Shown: in pieces, positions 44,420-52,491 of the stretch
Position numbering within the stretch: the first letter of the stretch is position 1
Layout of the letters: each line of letters opens with the position of its first letter
Assembly: GCF_030866785.1 (NCBI RefSeq)
Contig: NZ_CP133018.1
Span: 930,001-994,000 of the forward strand
Source: Agromyces protaetiae
GTDB lineage: Bacteria; Actinomycetota; Actinomycetes; Actinomycetales; Microbacteriaceae
Length of the DNA: 64,000 nucleotides
Reading direction: 5' to 3'
Program-made: the position numbers and the translations under genes
Notes under the pieces: generated by a model
What the model was told of the DNA's origin: nothing
What the model saw: the letters and a program-made list of their open reading frames with translations, nothing else
The model's database searches: none

Positions 44420-44803
44420 TCAGAGCTCGTCGGCGAACTCTTGGATGATCATGTCGGATGCGTGGATGCACAGGATGCGAAGTCGCTGCGTGCCGCCGGC
44501 CGTGAAGGCGTGCCAGACGCCTGCGCCGACGGTCGCGGTGTCGCCGGCGACGGCCGTGACCTGCTCATCGCCGATCGTGATGACGGCTTCGCCGTCGAGC
44601 ACGACCCAGGTCTCGGCGTACGGGTGCCGGTGCAGATCGGGCCCGTCGTCCGGTGCTGCGTCGACGTAGAAGTAGGAGATGCCGGCGCCGTGCTCACGGC
44701 CGACGAAGCGGCGGCTGCGGCCGGTTCCGATGCGGATGGATTCCGGCGAGACGATCGCGGTGGTGGCGCTGGTGGTGGTGGCGCTGGAGGTGGCGGTGGA
44801 CAT
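44420..44803 (-). CDS. Cupin-domain protein
   Basis: 127 residues from the ATG at 44803 (a longer frame overlaps the ArsR gene). Cupin motif 1 is DLHRHPYAETWVVLDGEAVITIG (His-x-His-x-Glu-like ligands) and motif 2 is GAGVWHAFTAGG. The single barrel probably binds a metal. The N-terminal 15 residues are a Ser/Thr/Ala run from a 9-base repeat. Divergent from the ArsR-type regulator with 45 bases between, so it is a likely target. Confidence 0.85.
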   Translation of the reverse strand: MSTATSSATTTSATTAIVSPESIRIGTGRSRRFVGREHGAGISYFYVDAAPDDGPDLHRHPYAETWVVLDGEAVITIGDEQVTAVAGDTATVGAGVWHAFTAGGTQRLRILCIHASDMIIQEFADEL

Positions 44804-44841
44804 GCGTTCAGCCTCGGCCACGAGGCATCCGCTCGATAGCA

Positions 44842-44859
44842 TTTCGATGTGGATCGAAA
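44842..44859. promoter_or_regulatory. Palindrome over the ArsR-type start codon
   Basis: TTTCGAT (44842-44848), GTGG, ATCGAAA (44853-44859): perfect 7-bp arms; the spacer begins with the GTG start codon itself. A bound protein would block both the regulator and the divergent cupin gene. Confidence 0.65.
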
Positions 44860-45835
44860 CGTCGTCGACTTCCGGCTGGCGCCGGACGACATCTCGGCGA
44901 TTCGATTCGGCGTCTCGCCGGGCCATGAGCTGTGCCATGCGGTGCGCGTGGTGCTGCGTCCGCCGGAGCATCCGTTGCAGTGGGGCTGGCTGCGTGCGGT
45001 ACGCGACCGCGTGCCGCGTGACTCGTTCGACCTGCTCGCGCTCGTGATCGGGGCTGAGGGCTACTTCCCGGACTTCTTCACGACCACGCCGACCTGGGAC
45101 GTGACGCCCGACGATGAGGCCGAGCGGCTGCGCCGCGTGCCACCCGAGCTCATGCGGGCGGACCTCGGCAAGATGATCGATCGCTCGACCGGCGCTCGCC
45201 GGGCCGCGATCGTGCGCATGCGCGAGCAGCCAGAGCTGACGCGCGAGCTCATCGCCGACGCCTGGCTCGAGGTGTGGGCGGCGCTGCTCGCGCCGGTCTG
45301 GGAGCAGCTGGAACGGATCCTCCGCGCCGACATCGCGGTGCGTTCACGACGGATCGCCGCGCACGGCGTCGCGCAGATGGTGGGCGCGCTGAACCAGGCG
45401 GTCGAGTGGCACGGCGACGCGGTGCGGGTCGCGATGCGCACGCACCGGGAGGTGCTCGACTGCCGGGGGAGCGGGCTCGTCCTCGTACCGTCGGTCATGG
45501 CCGCTCGCTGCGCGGTGCTGACCGAGCCGCCCGCGCAGCCCACGCTGTTCTACCCCGCCCAAGGCGTGACGGAGACGTGGGCACGCGACTCGGCCGAGGC
45601 GGCGCGCGCACTCGCCGCGCTGGTCGGTCCGGCACGGGCCGCGATCCTGCTCGCGGGGCACGAGCCACGCACGACCTCGGAGGTCGCGGCCGACGGCGGC
45701 CTCGCGGTGTCGACCGCATCGCACCACCTCACCGTGCTGCGCAACGCCGGGCTGATGCAGAGCACGCGAGACGGGGCCCGCGTGCGGCACGTGCGCACGC
45801 CGCTCGGCGAGGCGATGGTGGGCGGCGGGGTGTAG
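44849..45835 (+). CDS. ArsR/SmtB-type winged-helix regulator (DUF5937-like)
   Basis: 328 residues from the GTG at 44849, with no ribosome site visible. The N-terminal 240 residues are a helical sensor-like region (DRNVVDFRLAPDDISAIRFGVS; GYFPDFFTTTPTWD), and the winged helix is at the C-terminus (about 255-315: VGPARAAILLAGHEPRTTSEVAADGG; VSTASHHLTVLRNAGL). This C-terminal HTH order is usual in DUF5937 regulators. The last codons and TAG stop lie in a 14-bp triple repeat. Confidence 0.85.
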   Translation: MDRNVVDFRLAPDDISAIRFGVSPGHELCHAVRVVLRPPEHPLQWGWLRAVRDRVPRDSFDLLALVIGAEGYFPDFFTTTPTWDVTPDDEAERLRRVPPELMRADLGKMIDRSTGARRAAIVRMREQPELTRELIADAWLEVWAALLAPVWEQLERILRADIAVRSRRIAAHGVAQMVGALNQAVEWHGDAVRVAMRTHREVLDCRGSGLVLVPSVMAARCAVLTEPPAQPTLFYPAQGVTETWARDSAEAARALAALVGPARAAILLAGHEPRTTSEVAADGGLAVSTASHHLTVLRNAGLMQSTRDGARVRHVRTPLGEAMVGGGV

Positions 45836-45862
45836 GCGGCGGGGTGTAGGCGGTGGGGTGTA
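45821..45862. repeat. 14-bp tandem repeat, three copies, across the ArsR stop
   Basis: GGCGGCGGGGTGTA at 45821, 45835 and (one change) 45849. The first unit with the next base contains the TAG stop (45833-45835); two further copies of the coding end plus stop lie downstream. Confidence 0.9.
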
Positions 45863-45907
45863 GCTGTAGTGCACAGGGGGAGTGACGGAACGCATGGCGA
45901 TCGGCGG

Positions 45908-47524
45908 TCAGAATGGGGGCGGCTCGTGCTCTGACGCTGATGCCGGTGGGGGCGGCGCGGTGCGGATGCCCTCGGGAAGGGTGCGGTACCGCGCACCGGT
46001 CAGGGAGGTCCACTCGAGCACGCCGTGCTCGAGGTGCCGAACCGACCAGGCGGTGTCGTGTTTCAGGTGGTGATGGGCCGCACAGAGGTGCGCGAGGTTG
46101 TCGTGCGCTGTGCGCCCCTGCTGGCCGGCCCAGTCCTCGGAGTGGTCGAGGTCGCAGCCGATCGCGGGGCGGCCGCACCCCGGGAACCGGCACGTCTGGT
46201 CGCGGACCTGGAGCCATTTCCGGAGATCGGCGGGGACGCGGTAGCTGGTGCGGTCTACGTCGAGCACTGCGGATGTGACGGGGTGGGTCAGCAAGCGAGT
46301 GAATGATGGGGCCTGGCTCGCGAGCTTCCGAGATGTGTCGGCGTCGATGGGACCGTACCCGTCGAGTGTGCCGGGGTCGTCGGTGCGGCCGATGAGCGTC
46401 ATCACGGGTACCGTCACGTGCACCGTCGGCCGGATGCCCGTCAGCACTTCGCGAGCGCGCGAGTAGTTGGCTGGGGTGGTGCCGGGTTGTGCGGTGCCGG
46501 GTTGTGCGGTGCCGGCTGGCGCAGCGTTGGGTGGCGCAGCGTTGCGTGGCGCAGCGTTGGGTGGCGCGGAGGTGGGTATCGGGTCGTCGGGGTGCGCGGG
46601 GTCGGGGTGCGCGGGTTGAGGGAGCGCAGGGTCGGGCGGAAGCCCGTACAACAGGAGATCGCGCGCGAGGTCGGCTCGGAGCTGGTCGAGCCCTCTTTCG
46701 GACCCGGGGTCGCGCGGCGACCGATCGGCGCGGTCATGCAGGTGGTCGGAACGGCGCCGCCGGTCGGGAGCAGGCCGCCGGTCGGAATCGGGCCGGCCGT
46801 TGGGACCGGTTCGTTGGTCGGAATCGGGCAGGCGGTTGGCGGCCTGACACAGTCGATTCTTGATCAGCAGCGCATCGGCCGCCGGCAGCAAGAGGTGCAA
46901 CCACGCCATGCCATCCCGTGCAGGGTGTACCTCGACCCGGCGCTCGGCGCGTGCCTTCGCGTGCCTCGCGGCGATCGAGTCGGCCTGCACACGTTCGACG
47001 AGCTGCCGAGTGGCCCGCCGCAGTTGGGCCGGGTTCACGGTACGCGCGAGTTCTGCGAGCTGCCCATCGAGTGCCGCGACGAGCTCGGGTTGGCCGGTGA
47101 GCGGCTCGATCGCGTCGATGGCCGCTTTCGCCTGCTCGTAGTCCACGTCGCCGCGGCGCATTGCGTCGAGGACAGCCGGCAACTGCCGGCAGAGCACCGC
47201 GGCATCCGACGCGAGGCGATCGACCCGTCGCTCGGTCATCTTCAACGCGACGGCGAGCTCGGCGATCGCCGCTCGTCGCGCGAGGTCCCGCGCCGGCGCG
47301 CCGTCGAATCGGGCGGACACGAAGGACTCCGTGTGCGCGGCGGCAAACTCGAGTACCCGGAACACATGGGACAGCCGCTGCGCGTCGTGCCTCGCGGCCG
47401 TGCGTCGCTGGGCGACCGCCGCCTCGACCAGCAGAGCCAATCCATCATGCGGGGCCGGCGACACCGTCGGGCGCCCGTCGTCGGCGCCAGAGGCGGGTGC
47501 GGCTGACGGCGGAGGTTCGGACAT
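45908..47524 (-). CDS. DUF222/HNH endonuclease-domain protein (13E12 type)
   Basis: 538 residues from the ATG at 47524. The N-terminal two thirds are the DUF222 helical region (TERRVDRLASDAAVLCRQLPAVLDAMRRGDVDYEQAK); a low-complexity insert of Pro/Asn/Ala repeats sits at about 325-365; the C-terminus has an HNH fold with CRFPGCGRPAIGCDLDH, DNLAHLCAAHHHLKH (Cys pair and His ligands). Members are numerous in actinobacterial genomes and behave like dispersed repeats. The promoter has an SOS box, as several mycobacterial 13E12 genes do, so it is expected to be DNA-damage induced. Its own target is unknown. Confidence 0.9.
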   Translation of the reverse strand: MSEPPPSAAPASGADDGRPTVSPAPHDGLALLVEAAVAQRRTAARHDAQRLSHVFRVLEFAAAHTESFVSARFDGAPARDLARRAAIAELAVALKMTERRVDRLASDAAVLCRQLPAVLDAMRRGDVDYEQAKAAIDAIEPLTGQPELVAALDGQLAELARTVNPAQLRRATRQLVERVQADSIAARHAKARAERRVEVHPARDGMAWLHLLLPAADALLIKNRLCQAANRLPDSDQRTGPNGRPDSDRRPAPDRRRRSDHLHDRADRSPRDPGSERGLDQLRADLARDLLLYGLPPDPALPQPAHPDPAHPDDPIPTSAPPNAAPRNAAPPNAAPAGTAQPGTAQPGTTPANYSRAREVLTGIRPTVHVTVPVMTLIGRTDDPGTLDGYGPIDADTSRKLASQAPSFTRLLTHPVTSAVLDVDRTSYRVPADLRKWLQVRDQTCRFPGCGRPAIGCDLDHSEDWAGQQGRTAHDNLAHLCAAHHHLKHDTAWSVRHLEHGVLEWTSLTGARYRTLPEGIRTAPPPPASASEHEPPPF

Positions 47525-47545
47525 ACGAAGAGCATAGCAATATGC

Positions 47546-47561
47546 TCGAACACATGTTCGA
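47546..47561. promoter_or_regulatory. LexA (SOS) box upstream of the DUF222/HNH gene
   Basis: TCGAACACATGTTCGA contains CGAACACATGTTCG, a full match to the Gram-positive/actinobacterial SOS box pattern CGAAC-N4-GTTCG. It lies 22 bases upstream of the ATG. A second palindrome, GAGCATA (47531-47537) with TATGCTC (47541-47547), sits between it and the gene. Confidence 0.88.
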
Positions 47562-47703
47562 ACTCGGCCAACCTGTGGAGAACTGCTGACGCGTCTTCGC
47601 GGTATCTCGCCCCTCAGGCAAGGCACCAGTCCGGTCACGCCGCAGCGCCGATCTCCGTCGAGCGCCGGATGTGCGAGGTGTCCCGACCGCTGGGCTCCAG
47701 CGG

Positions 47704-48726
47704 TCAGTGATACCGGCCGCTGTACGCGTTGATCGCGGGCTGCCCGCCGAGGTGGGCGTAGAGCACGTTCGAGTCCTTCCCGATCTCGCCGCTCGACACG
47801 AGATCGATGAGTCCCGCCATCGACTTGCCCTCGTACACCGGGTCGAGGATCACGCCCTCGAGACGCCCGGTCAGGCGCATCGCCTCGTCCGTCGACTCCA
47901 CCGGGATGCCGTACTCGTCGCCGGCCCAGCCCTCGAGCACCGTCACCTCGTCGTCGCGGAGGGAGCGCCCGACGCCGATCAGCTCGGCCGTGTTGCGCGC
48001 GATGCGCCCGACCTGCTCGCGGGTCTCGTCGAGCTTGGCGGACGCGTCGATGCCGATCACGCGACGCGGGCGTCCGCCGAAGTTCGCCTCCAGGTCGGCG
48101 AACCCGGCGATCATGCCGCCGAGCGTCGAGCCGGTGACGGCGCACACCACGATCGTGTCGAAGAACACGCCGAGCTCGCGCTCCTGCGCGGCGACCTCGT
48201 GCGCCCAGTTCGCGAAGCCGAGCCCGCCGAGCCGGTGATCCGAGGCGCCCGCCGGGATCGCGTACGGCGTGCCGCCGGCCGCCTCGACGTCGGTGATCGC
48301 CTGCCGCCACGATTCCTTGAACCCGATGCCGAACCCGGCGGGCGAGAGGCGCACGTCGGCACCCATGAGCCGTGACAGCAGGATGTTGCCGACCCGGTCG
48401 TTGACCGCGTCGGGCCAGTTCACCCAGTGCTCCTGCACGAGCACGGCCTTCATGCCGAGGTGCGCGGCGACCGCGGCCACCTGCCGGGTGTGGTTGGACT
48501 GCACGCCGCCGATCGAGACGAGCGTGTCCGCGCCCTGCGCGAGGGCGTCCGGCACGAGGTATTCGAGCTTCCGGACCTTGTTGCCGCCGTAGGCGAGCCC
48601 GCTCGCGACATCCTCTCGCTTCATCCAGATGCGCGCCCCACCGAGGTGCGCGCTCAGACGGTCGACCGGATGCACCGGGCTCGGCCCGAACGTCAGTGGG
48701 TGGCGTGGGAAATCAGAGATGGGCAT
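47704..48726 (-). CDS. acdS: 1-aminocyclopropane-1-carboxylate (ACC) deaminase
   Basis: 340 residues, the usual AcdS length. PLP-fold type II: the PLP lysine is in [11 protein letters not shown] (about 48-58), with [21 protein letters not shown] behind it. YEGKSM (about 292) carries the Glu and YAHLGG (about 322) the Leu that separate ACC deaminases from D-cysteine desulfhydrases, so the specific call is well supported. It converts ACC to ammonia and 2-oxobutyrate, lowering plant ethylene, and points to a plant- or soil-associated host. The upstream same-strand GntR gene is the probable regulator. Confidence 0.92.
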   Translation of the reverse strand: MPISDFPRHPLTFGPSPVHPVDRLSAHLGGARIWMKREDVASGLAYGGNKVRKLEYLVPDALAQGADTLVSIGGVQSNHTRQVAAVAAHLGMKAVLVQEHWVNWPDAVNDRVGNILLSRLMGADVRLSPAGFGIGFKESWRQAITDVEAAGGTPYAIPAGASDHRLGGLGFANWAHEVAAQERELGVFFDTIVVCAVTGSTLGGMIAGFADLEANFGGRPRRVIGIDASAKLDETREQVGRIARNTAELIGVGRSLRDDEVTVLEGWAGDEYGIPVESTDEAMRLTGRLEGVILDPVYEGKSMAGLIDLVSSGEIGKDSNVLYAHLGGQPAINAYSGRYH

Positions 48727-48810
48727 GGGCTGGCTCCTGATGCTGGTCGGCAGATTCGGCGGTACGGATGGCTGGGAGGGCGGATGGCTGGGGTCGCGGT
48801 GGTCAGGATG

Positions 48811-48861
48811 GCGGATGTCTCGACGCGGATGCCTCGGACTGCGGATGTCTCGACGCGGATG
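48811..48861. repeat. 21-bp direct repeat, period 30, beside the GntR stop
   Basis: GCGGATGTCTCGACGCGGAT-G occurs at 48811-48831 and 48841-48861, ending one base before the GntR stop (48863). The gap 48727-48862 otherwise contains further GCGGATGGCTGG-like units; both units hold GGATGYCTC. Confidence 0.8.
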
Positions 48862-48862
48862 G

Positions 48863-49534
48863 TCACGGCGTGGCCGGCGTCTCCTCGAGCTCGAGCAGTC
48901 GGCCGAGCGTCGACCAGTTCTCACGCGCGGCGAGCGCGGCCTCGTCGGCGAGGCCGGCCGCGCACAGTTCGACGATGCGCTCATGGTCGGTGACCGACCC
49001 GCGGCCCGCGAGCGAGCCGAAGCGGGCGCGTTCGAGGCGGCGCAGTTGCGGGGTGACCTGTTCGAGGAGGGCTGGCAGCAACGGGTTGGCGCTGGCGCGG
49101 ACGGCCACACCGTGGAAGTCGTCGTCCGCGGCGATCGCGGCGTCCACGTCGCCGGCGTGGAGCGCGGACGAGAACGCGTCGTTGGCCGTGCGCATGGCGT
49201 CGAGATCGGCCTGGGTGAGCTGCGGCACGGCCTCACGAACCGCGAGCTCGTGCAGGGAGGCGGCGATCCGCTGGGCCGCGAGCGCGGCTCGCGTGTCGAG
49301 CGGGGAGACGATGGTCTGCTTCGCGCGCTGGGTGCGGACGAGCCCGGCGAGCTCGAGGCGCGCGATCGCGTCCCGGATCGGCGTGCGGCTCACGCCGAGC
49401 CACTGCTCGAGCTCGGGGTCGCGGAGGCGTTCGCCCGGGGCGAGCTCGCCGCTGACGATCGCGTCCCGGAGCTCGGTGTACGCGTAGTCGCGCAGCGAGG
49501 CCGGACGCGCGACTCGGGGGCTGGTCAGCGGCAT
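48863..49534 (-). CDS. GntR-family (FCD-type) regulator of acdS
   Basis: 223 residues. GntR winged helix at the start ([48 protein letters not shown]) and a C-terminal FCD ligand domain ([35 protein letters not shown]) with the Asp/His metal-ligand pattern. It lies 136 bases upstream of acdS on the same strand. A palindrome abuts its start codon, which suggests autoregulation of a leaderless transcript. Confidence 0.92.
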   Translation of the reverse strand: MPLTSPRVARPASLRDYAYTELRDAIVSGELAPGERLRDPELEQWLGVSRTPIRDAIARLELAGLVRTQRAKQTIVSPLDTRAALAAQRIAASLHELAVREAVPQLTQADLDAMRTANDAFSSALHAGDVDAAIAADDDFHGVAVRASANPLLPALLEQVTPQLRRLERARFGSLAGRGSVTDHERIVELCAAGLADEAALAARENWSTLGRLLELEETPATP

Positions 49535-49548
49535 GTGAAATATTGCAC
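49535..49548. promoter_or_regulatory. GntR-acdS operator
   Basis: GTGAAATATTGCAC is a near-perfect 14-bp palindrome (one non-matching pair) placed directly against the ATG at 49534. AT-rich centre in an otherwise GC-rich flank. Confidence 0.7.
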
Positions 49549-49675
49549 GTTACTGGCGGGCAAAAGTCAAACCCGACGTCGGTGATCCTCGGCCGTGGAG
49601 CGGGCCGCATCGCCCGTGCGCACGCCTCGTTCGCAAGCCCTCGGCGGTGTCGGTGGCGGGTGCCAGACTGACCCC

Positions 49676-51199
49676 GTGCTACTCGATGAGCTCGTAGGGG
49701 TCGCAGAGGCCGTCGCGTCGACGAGATCGCGTCTCGCGAAGGTCGATGCGCTCGCCGGCGTGCTCCGGGCGCTCGCGCCCGACGAGCTGGCTCCGGCCAT
49801 CGGCTTCCTCCTCGGCAAGCCGCGACAGGGTCGGGTGGGCGTCGGCTGGCGAGGGCTGTCGAAGGCATCGGCCGATCCTGCGGGCGAGCCGAGCCTCACG
49901 ATCGCCGACGTCGACGAGTTCCTCGCGCGTCTCACGACGCTGTCCGGCGCGGGCTCGGCCGAGCGCCGCACGACGGCCGTCCGCGACCTGACCGCGCGAG
50001 CGACGCAGCGCGAGCAGGACTTCCTCGGCCGCATGCTGCTCGGCGAGATGCGCACCGGTGCGCTCGAGGGCGTCGTGATCGACGCGATCGCACGCGCGGC
50101 CGACCGGCCCGGCGAGGCCGTGCGGCGCGCGGCCATGCTCTCGGGCGACCTCGGCGAGACCGCGCGCGTCGCACTGACCGGCGAGCCCGGCGACCTCGAG
50201 GCGGTCGGTCTCGTCGTGGGCCGGCCGGTGCTGCCGATGCTCGCGGCGACGGCGGCCACCGCCGCCGAGGCGGTCGCGACCACCGGCGAGGCATCCGTGG
50301 AGTACAAGCTCGACGGAGCGCGCATCCAGGTGCACCGCGACGGTGACGACGTCCGGGTGTACACGCGCAACCTCGCCGACATCACCCGTCGCCTGCCCGA
50401 GGTGGTCGAGGTGGTCAGCGCGATGCCGGTACGCGAGGTCATCCTCGACGGTGAGACGCTCGCCCTCGACGAGAACGACGCCCCGAGACCGTTCCAAGAC
50501 ACCATGTCCCGGTTCGGGGCCGAGGCCGCGCGCGAAGCGGTGCTGCATCCGTGGTTCTTCGACGTGCTGCACGTCGACGGCCGCGACCTCATCGACGAGC
50601 CGCTCGCGGTGCGGCGCGCGGAACTCGAACGCATCGCGCCGGCGCACCGCATCCCCGGGGTCATCACCGCAGACCCCGGCGAGGCCGAGCGCGTCTCACG
50701 CGAGGCGCTCGACGCCGGGCACGAGGGCGTCGTGGTGAAGGCCGTCGATTCGAGCTACGCCGCGGGCCGGCGCGGGTCGAGCTGGGTGAAGGTGAAGCCC
50801 GTGCACACCTACGACCTCGTCGTGCTCGCCGCCGAGTGGGGGTACGGGCGGCGCACGGGCTGGCTGTCGAACCTGCATCTCGGAGCGTACGACCCCACGG
50901 GCGAGTTCGGCGACGCCGGCGGGTTCGTCATGGTCGGCAAGACGTTCAAGGGCCTCACCGACGCGCTGCTGACCTGGCAGACGACGTACTTCCAAGAGAT
51001 CGAGACCGCGCGCACCGCCTCGACGGTGCAGGTTGCTCCGACCACGGTCGTCGAGATCGCGATCGACGGTGTGCAGCGCTCCAGTCGGTATCCCGGTGGC
51101 ATCGCGCTGCGATTCGCTCGCGTCAAGCGCTATCGAGACGACAAGGAGCCGGCCGAGGCCGACACGATCCAATCGCTCAGATCACTGCTGCGCGGCTGA
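49676..51199 (+). CDS. ligB: ATP-dependent DNA ligase (LigB type)
   Basis: 507 residues from the GTG at 49676. An N-terminal helical domain (LLDELVGVAEAVASTRSRLAKV) precedes the nucleotidyltransferase core with the adenylation lysine in EYKLDGARIQVH (about 211), DGETLALDEN, EGVVVKAVDSSYAAGRRGSSWVKVKP, and a C-terminal OB fold (GFVMVGKTFKGL; RFARVKRYRDDK). Length matches actinobacterial LigB. It is a repair-type ligase, not the essential NAD-dependent one. It stands alone and ends at a strong stem-loop. Confidence 0.93.
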   Translation: MLLDELVGVAEAVASTRSRLAKVDALAGVLRALAPDELAPAIGFLLGKPRQGRVGVGWRGLSKASADPAGEPSLTIADVDEFLARLTTLSGAGSAERRTTAVRDLTARATQREQDFLGRMLLGEMRTGALEGVVIDAIARAADRPGEAVRRAAMLSGDLGETARVALTGEPGDLEAVGLVVGRPVLPMLAATAATAAEAVATTGEASVEYKLDGARIQVHRDGDDVRVYTRNLADITRRLPEVVEVVSAMPVREVILDGETLALDENDAPRPFQDTMSRFGAEAAREAVLHPWFFDVLHVDGRDLIDEPLAVRRAELERIAPAHRIPGVITADPGEAERVSREALDAGHEGVVVKAVDSSYAAGRRGSSWVKVKPVHTYDLVVLAAEWGYGRRTGWLSNLHLGAYDPTGEFGDAGGFVMVGKTFKGLTDALLTWQTTYFQEIETARTASTVQVAPTTVVEIAIDGVQRSSRYPGGIALRFARVKRYRDDKEPAEADTIQSLRSLLRG

Positions 51200-51211
51200 G
51201 CCCGGGCACGC

Positions 51212-51245
51212 AGATGGGGCCGACTCCGAGGAGCCGGCCCCATCT
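51212..51245. terminator. Bidirectional stem-loop between ligB and DUF805 genes
   Basis: AGATGGGGCCGACTCC (51212-51227) pairs at 15 of 16 positions with GGAGCCGGCCCCATCT (51230-51245) around GA. Placed between convergent gene ends. Confidence 0.9.
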
Positions 51246-51254
51246 GACGATGCG

Positions 51255-51290
51255 CGATGTGCGATGTGCGATGTGCGATGTGCGATGTGC
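51255..51290. repeat. 7-bp tandem repeat next to a stop codon
   Basis: GCGATGT repeated about five times, ending beside the stop of the DUF805 gene (51292). It lies between the stem-loop and the stop. Confidence 0.8.
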
Positions 51291-51291
51291 G

Positions 51292-51723
51292 TCAGCGGTC
51301 GAACCGCGCGCCCTCCGGGTTCGACTCGAGTGCGAGCAGGATGAGCACGATGATGCCGCCCACGATCGGGATGAACACCAGGAAGTAGAACGGCCCGCCC
51401 TTGTTCGTGTCGTGCAAGCGGCGCCACACGATCGCGAGCCACGGCACGATCGTGGCGAGGAACCACGCGATGCTGAGCACGAGGCCGATCGCGTAGGTCG
51501 GTCCGTAGACGCCGTTCTCGTCGGGGATGATCCCGGTCGACATGATGCCCGAGATGACCGCGTTCACGAGGAACACGACGAGCGCGGTCCACCAGAACTC
51601 GCTGCGGCTCGCGCGGCCGGAGAACGTGGCGTACTTCTTGAAGAACCGCGAGATGGCCTGGCCGAAGCTCGCGCCGTAGAGCGGCTGCGACAGCGGGGCG
51701 GACTGCGTGTAGGTGTCGGTCAT
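51292..51723 (-). CDS. DUF805 membrane protein, copy 1
   Basis: 143 residues from the ATG at 51723, with GAAGGAG upstream. The soluble start (PLSQPLYGASFGQAISRFFKKYATFSGRASRSEFWW) and the motif WLAIVWRRLHDTNKGG are DUF805 hallmarks; three or four helices follow. Function unknown. It and the 51899 gene are close paralogues in tandem. Confidence 0.9.
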   Translation of the reverse strand: MTDTYTQSAPLSQPLYGASFGQAISRFFKKYATFSGRASRSEFWWTALVVFLVNAVISGIMSTGIIPDENGVYGPTYAIGLVLSIAWFLATIVPWLAIVWRRLHDTNKGGPFYFLVFIPIVGGIIVLILLALESNPEGARFDR

Positions 51724-51828
51724 TGAGGCTCCTTCGTAGGGTGGTGATTCGAGCCAGGCGGGCATGAGGGAGACCGCGCAGCGCGAGAGATCACGCCCAC
51801 GACGTCCCCCCGGACGTCGACCAGCGAT

Positions 51829-51860
51829 GCACAGCGTATCGGTAGCCGAGTATCCGCTTT
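51829..51860 (-). promoter_or_regulatory. Conserved upstream block of DUF805 copy 1
   Basis: Read on the minus strand, AAAGCGGATACTCGG then TACCGATACGCTGTGC is shared with the block upstream of the second copy. TACGCT-like hexamers could be the -10. Placement about 105 bases upstream of the ATG suggests a conserved promoter and leader. Confidence 0.5.
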
Positions 51861-51898
51861 GAGTTCCGCGATTGCCGGCGTGTCGGCTCGACGCCGGG

Positions 51899-52354
51899 TC
51901 AGCGGTCGAAGCGCGCGCCGGCGGGGTCCGAGGGCAGGAGGAAGAACACGAGCAGGATGATCGGACCGACGATGGGGATGAGTCCGAGGAACCAGAACGG
52001 CCCGGGCTTGTTGGAGTCGTGCAGCCGTCGCCAGGCGAGCGCGAGCCACGGCACGACGGTCGCGAGGAACCACAGACCGCTCAGGCTGGTGCTGATCCAG
52101 TTGTCCGAGTTGAACGCGAAGCTGCCGGTCGCGGGATTGATCGAGACGGCGCCGCCGCCGAACGCGGAGATGATCGAGATCGCGACGCTCACGATCACGT
52201 TCATCAGGAACCACCACCAGAACTCGCTGCGGCTCGCTCGGCCGGAGAACGTCGCGTACTTCTTGAAGAATCGGCCGATCGCCTGCCCGAACGTCGCGCC
52301 GTACAGGGGCTGCGACAGGTCGTCGGACTGGGCGTAGGTGTTCTGCGCGGTCAT
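51899..52354 (-). CDS. DUF805 membrane protein, copy 2
   Basis: 151 residues with GAAGGAG before the ATG. Nearly the same N-terminus as copy 1 (LSQPLYGATFGQAIGRFFKKYATFSGRASRSEFWWW) and the same LAWRRLHDSNKPGP block and RFDR end; the loop between helices 2 and 3 differs (SINPATGSFAFNSDNWIS). Tandem duplication with copy 1; the leader sequences are also duplicated. Confidence 0.9.
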   Translation of the reverse strand: MTAQNTYAQSDDLSQPLYGATFGQAIGRFFKKYATFSGRASRSEFWWWFLMNVIVSVAISIISAFGGGAVSINPATGSFAFNSDNWISTSLSGLWFLATVVPWLALAWRRLHDSNKPGPFWFLGLIPIVGPIILLVFFLLPSDPAGARFDR

Positions 52355-52427
52355 GGGACTCCTTCAGTGGGATGTGTACTCGCAGCGCCGGCCCCCCGGA
52401 CCCCGCTGCACTGCGGTGCAGGGCGCT

Positions 52428-52458
52428 GCACAGCGTAGCGGTCAGGGGTGTCCGCTTT
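52428..52458 (-). promoter_or_regulatory. Conserved upstream block of DUF805 copy 2
   Basis: Minus strand GAAAGCGGACACCCC then TGACCGCTACGCTGTGC matches the block at 51829-51860. Next to it GCTGCACTGCGGTGCAG-type complementary stretches (52406-52430) could fold in the leader. Confidence 0.5.
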
Positions 52459-52491
52459 CACCCTTTGTGACGGAAACCACTCTCGATGACG

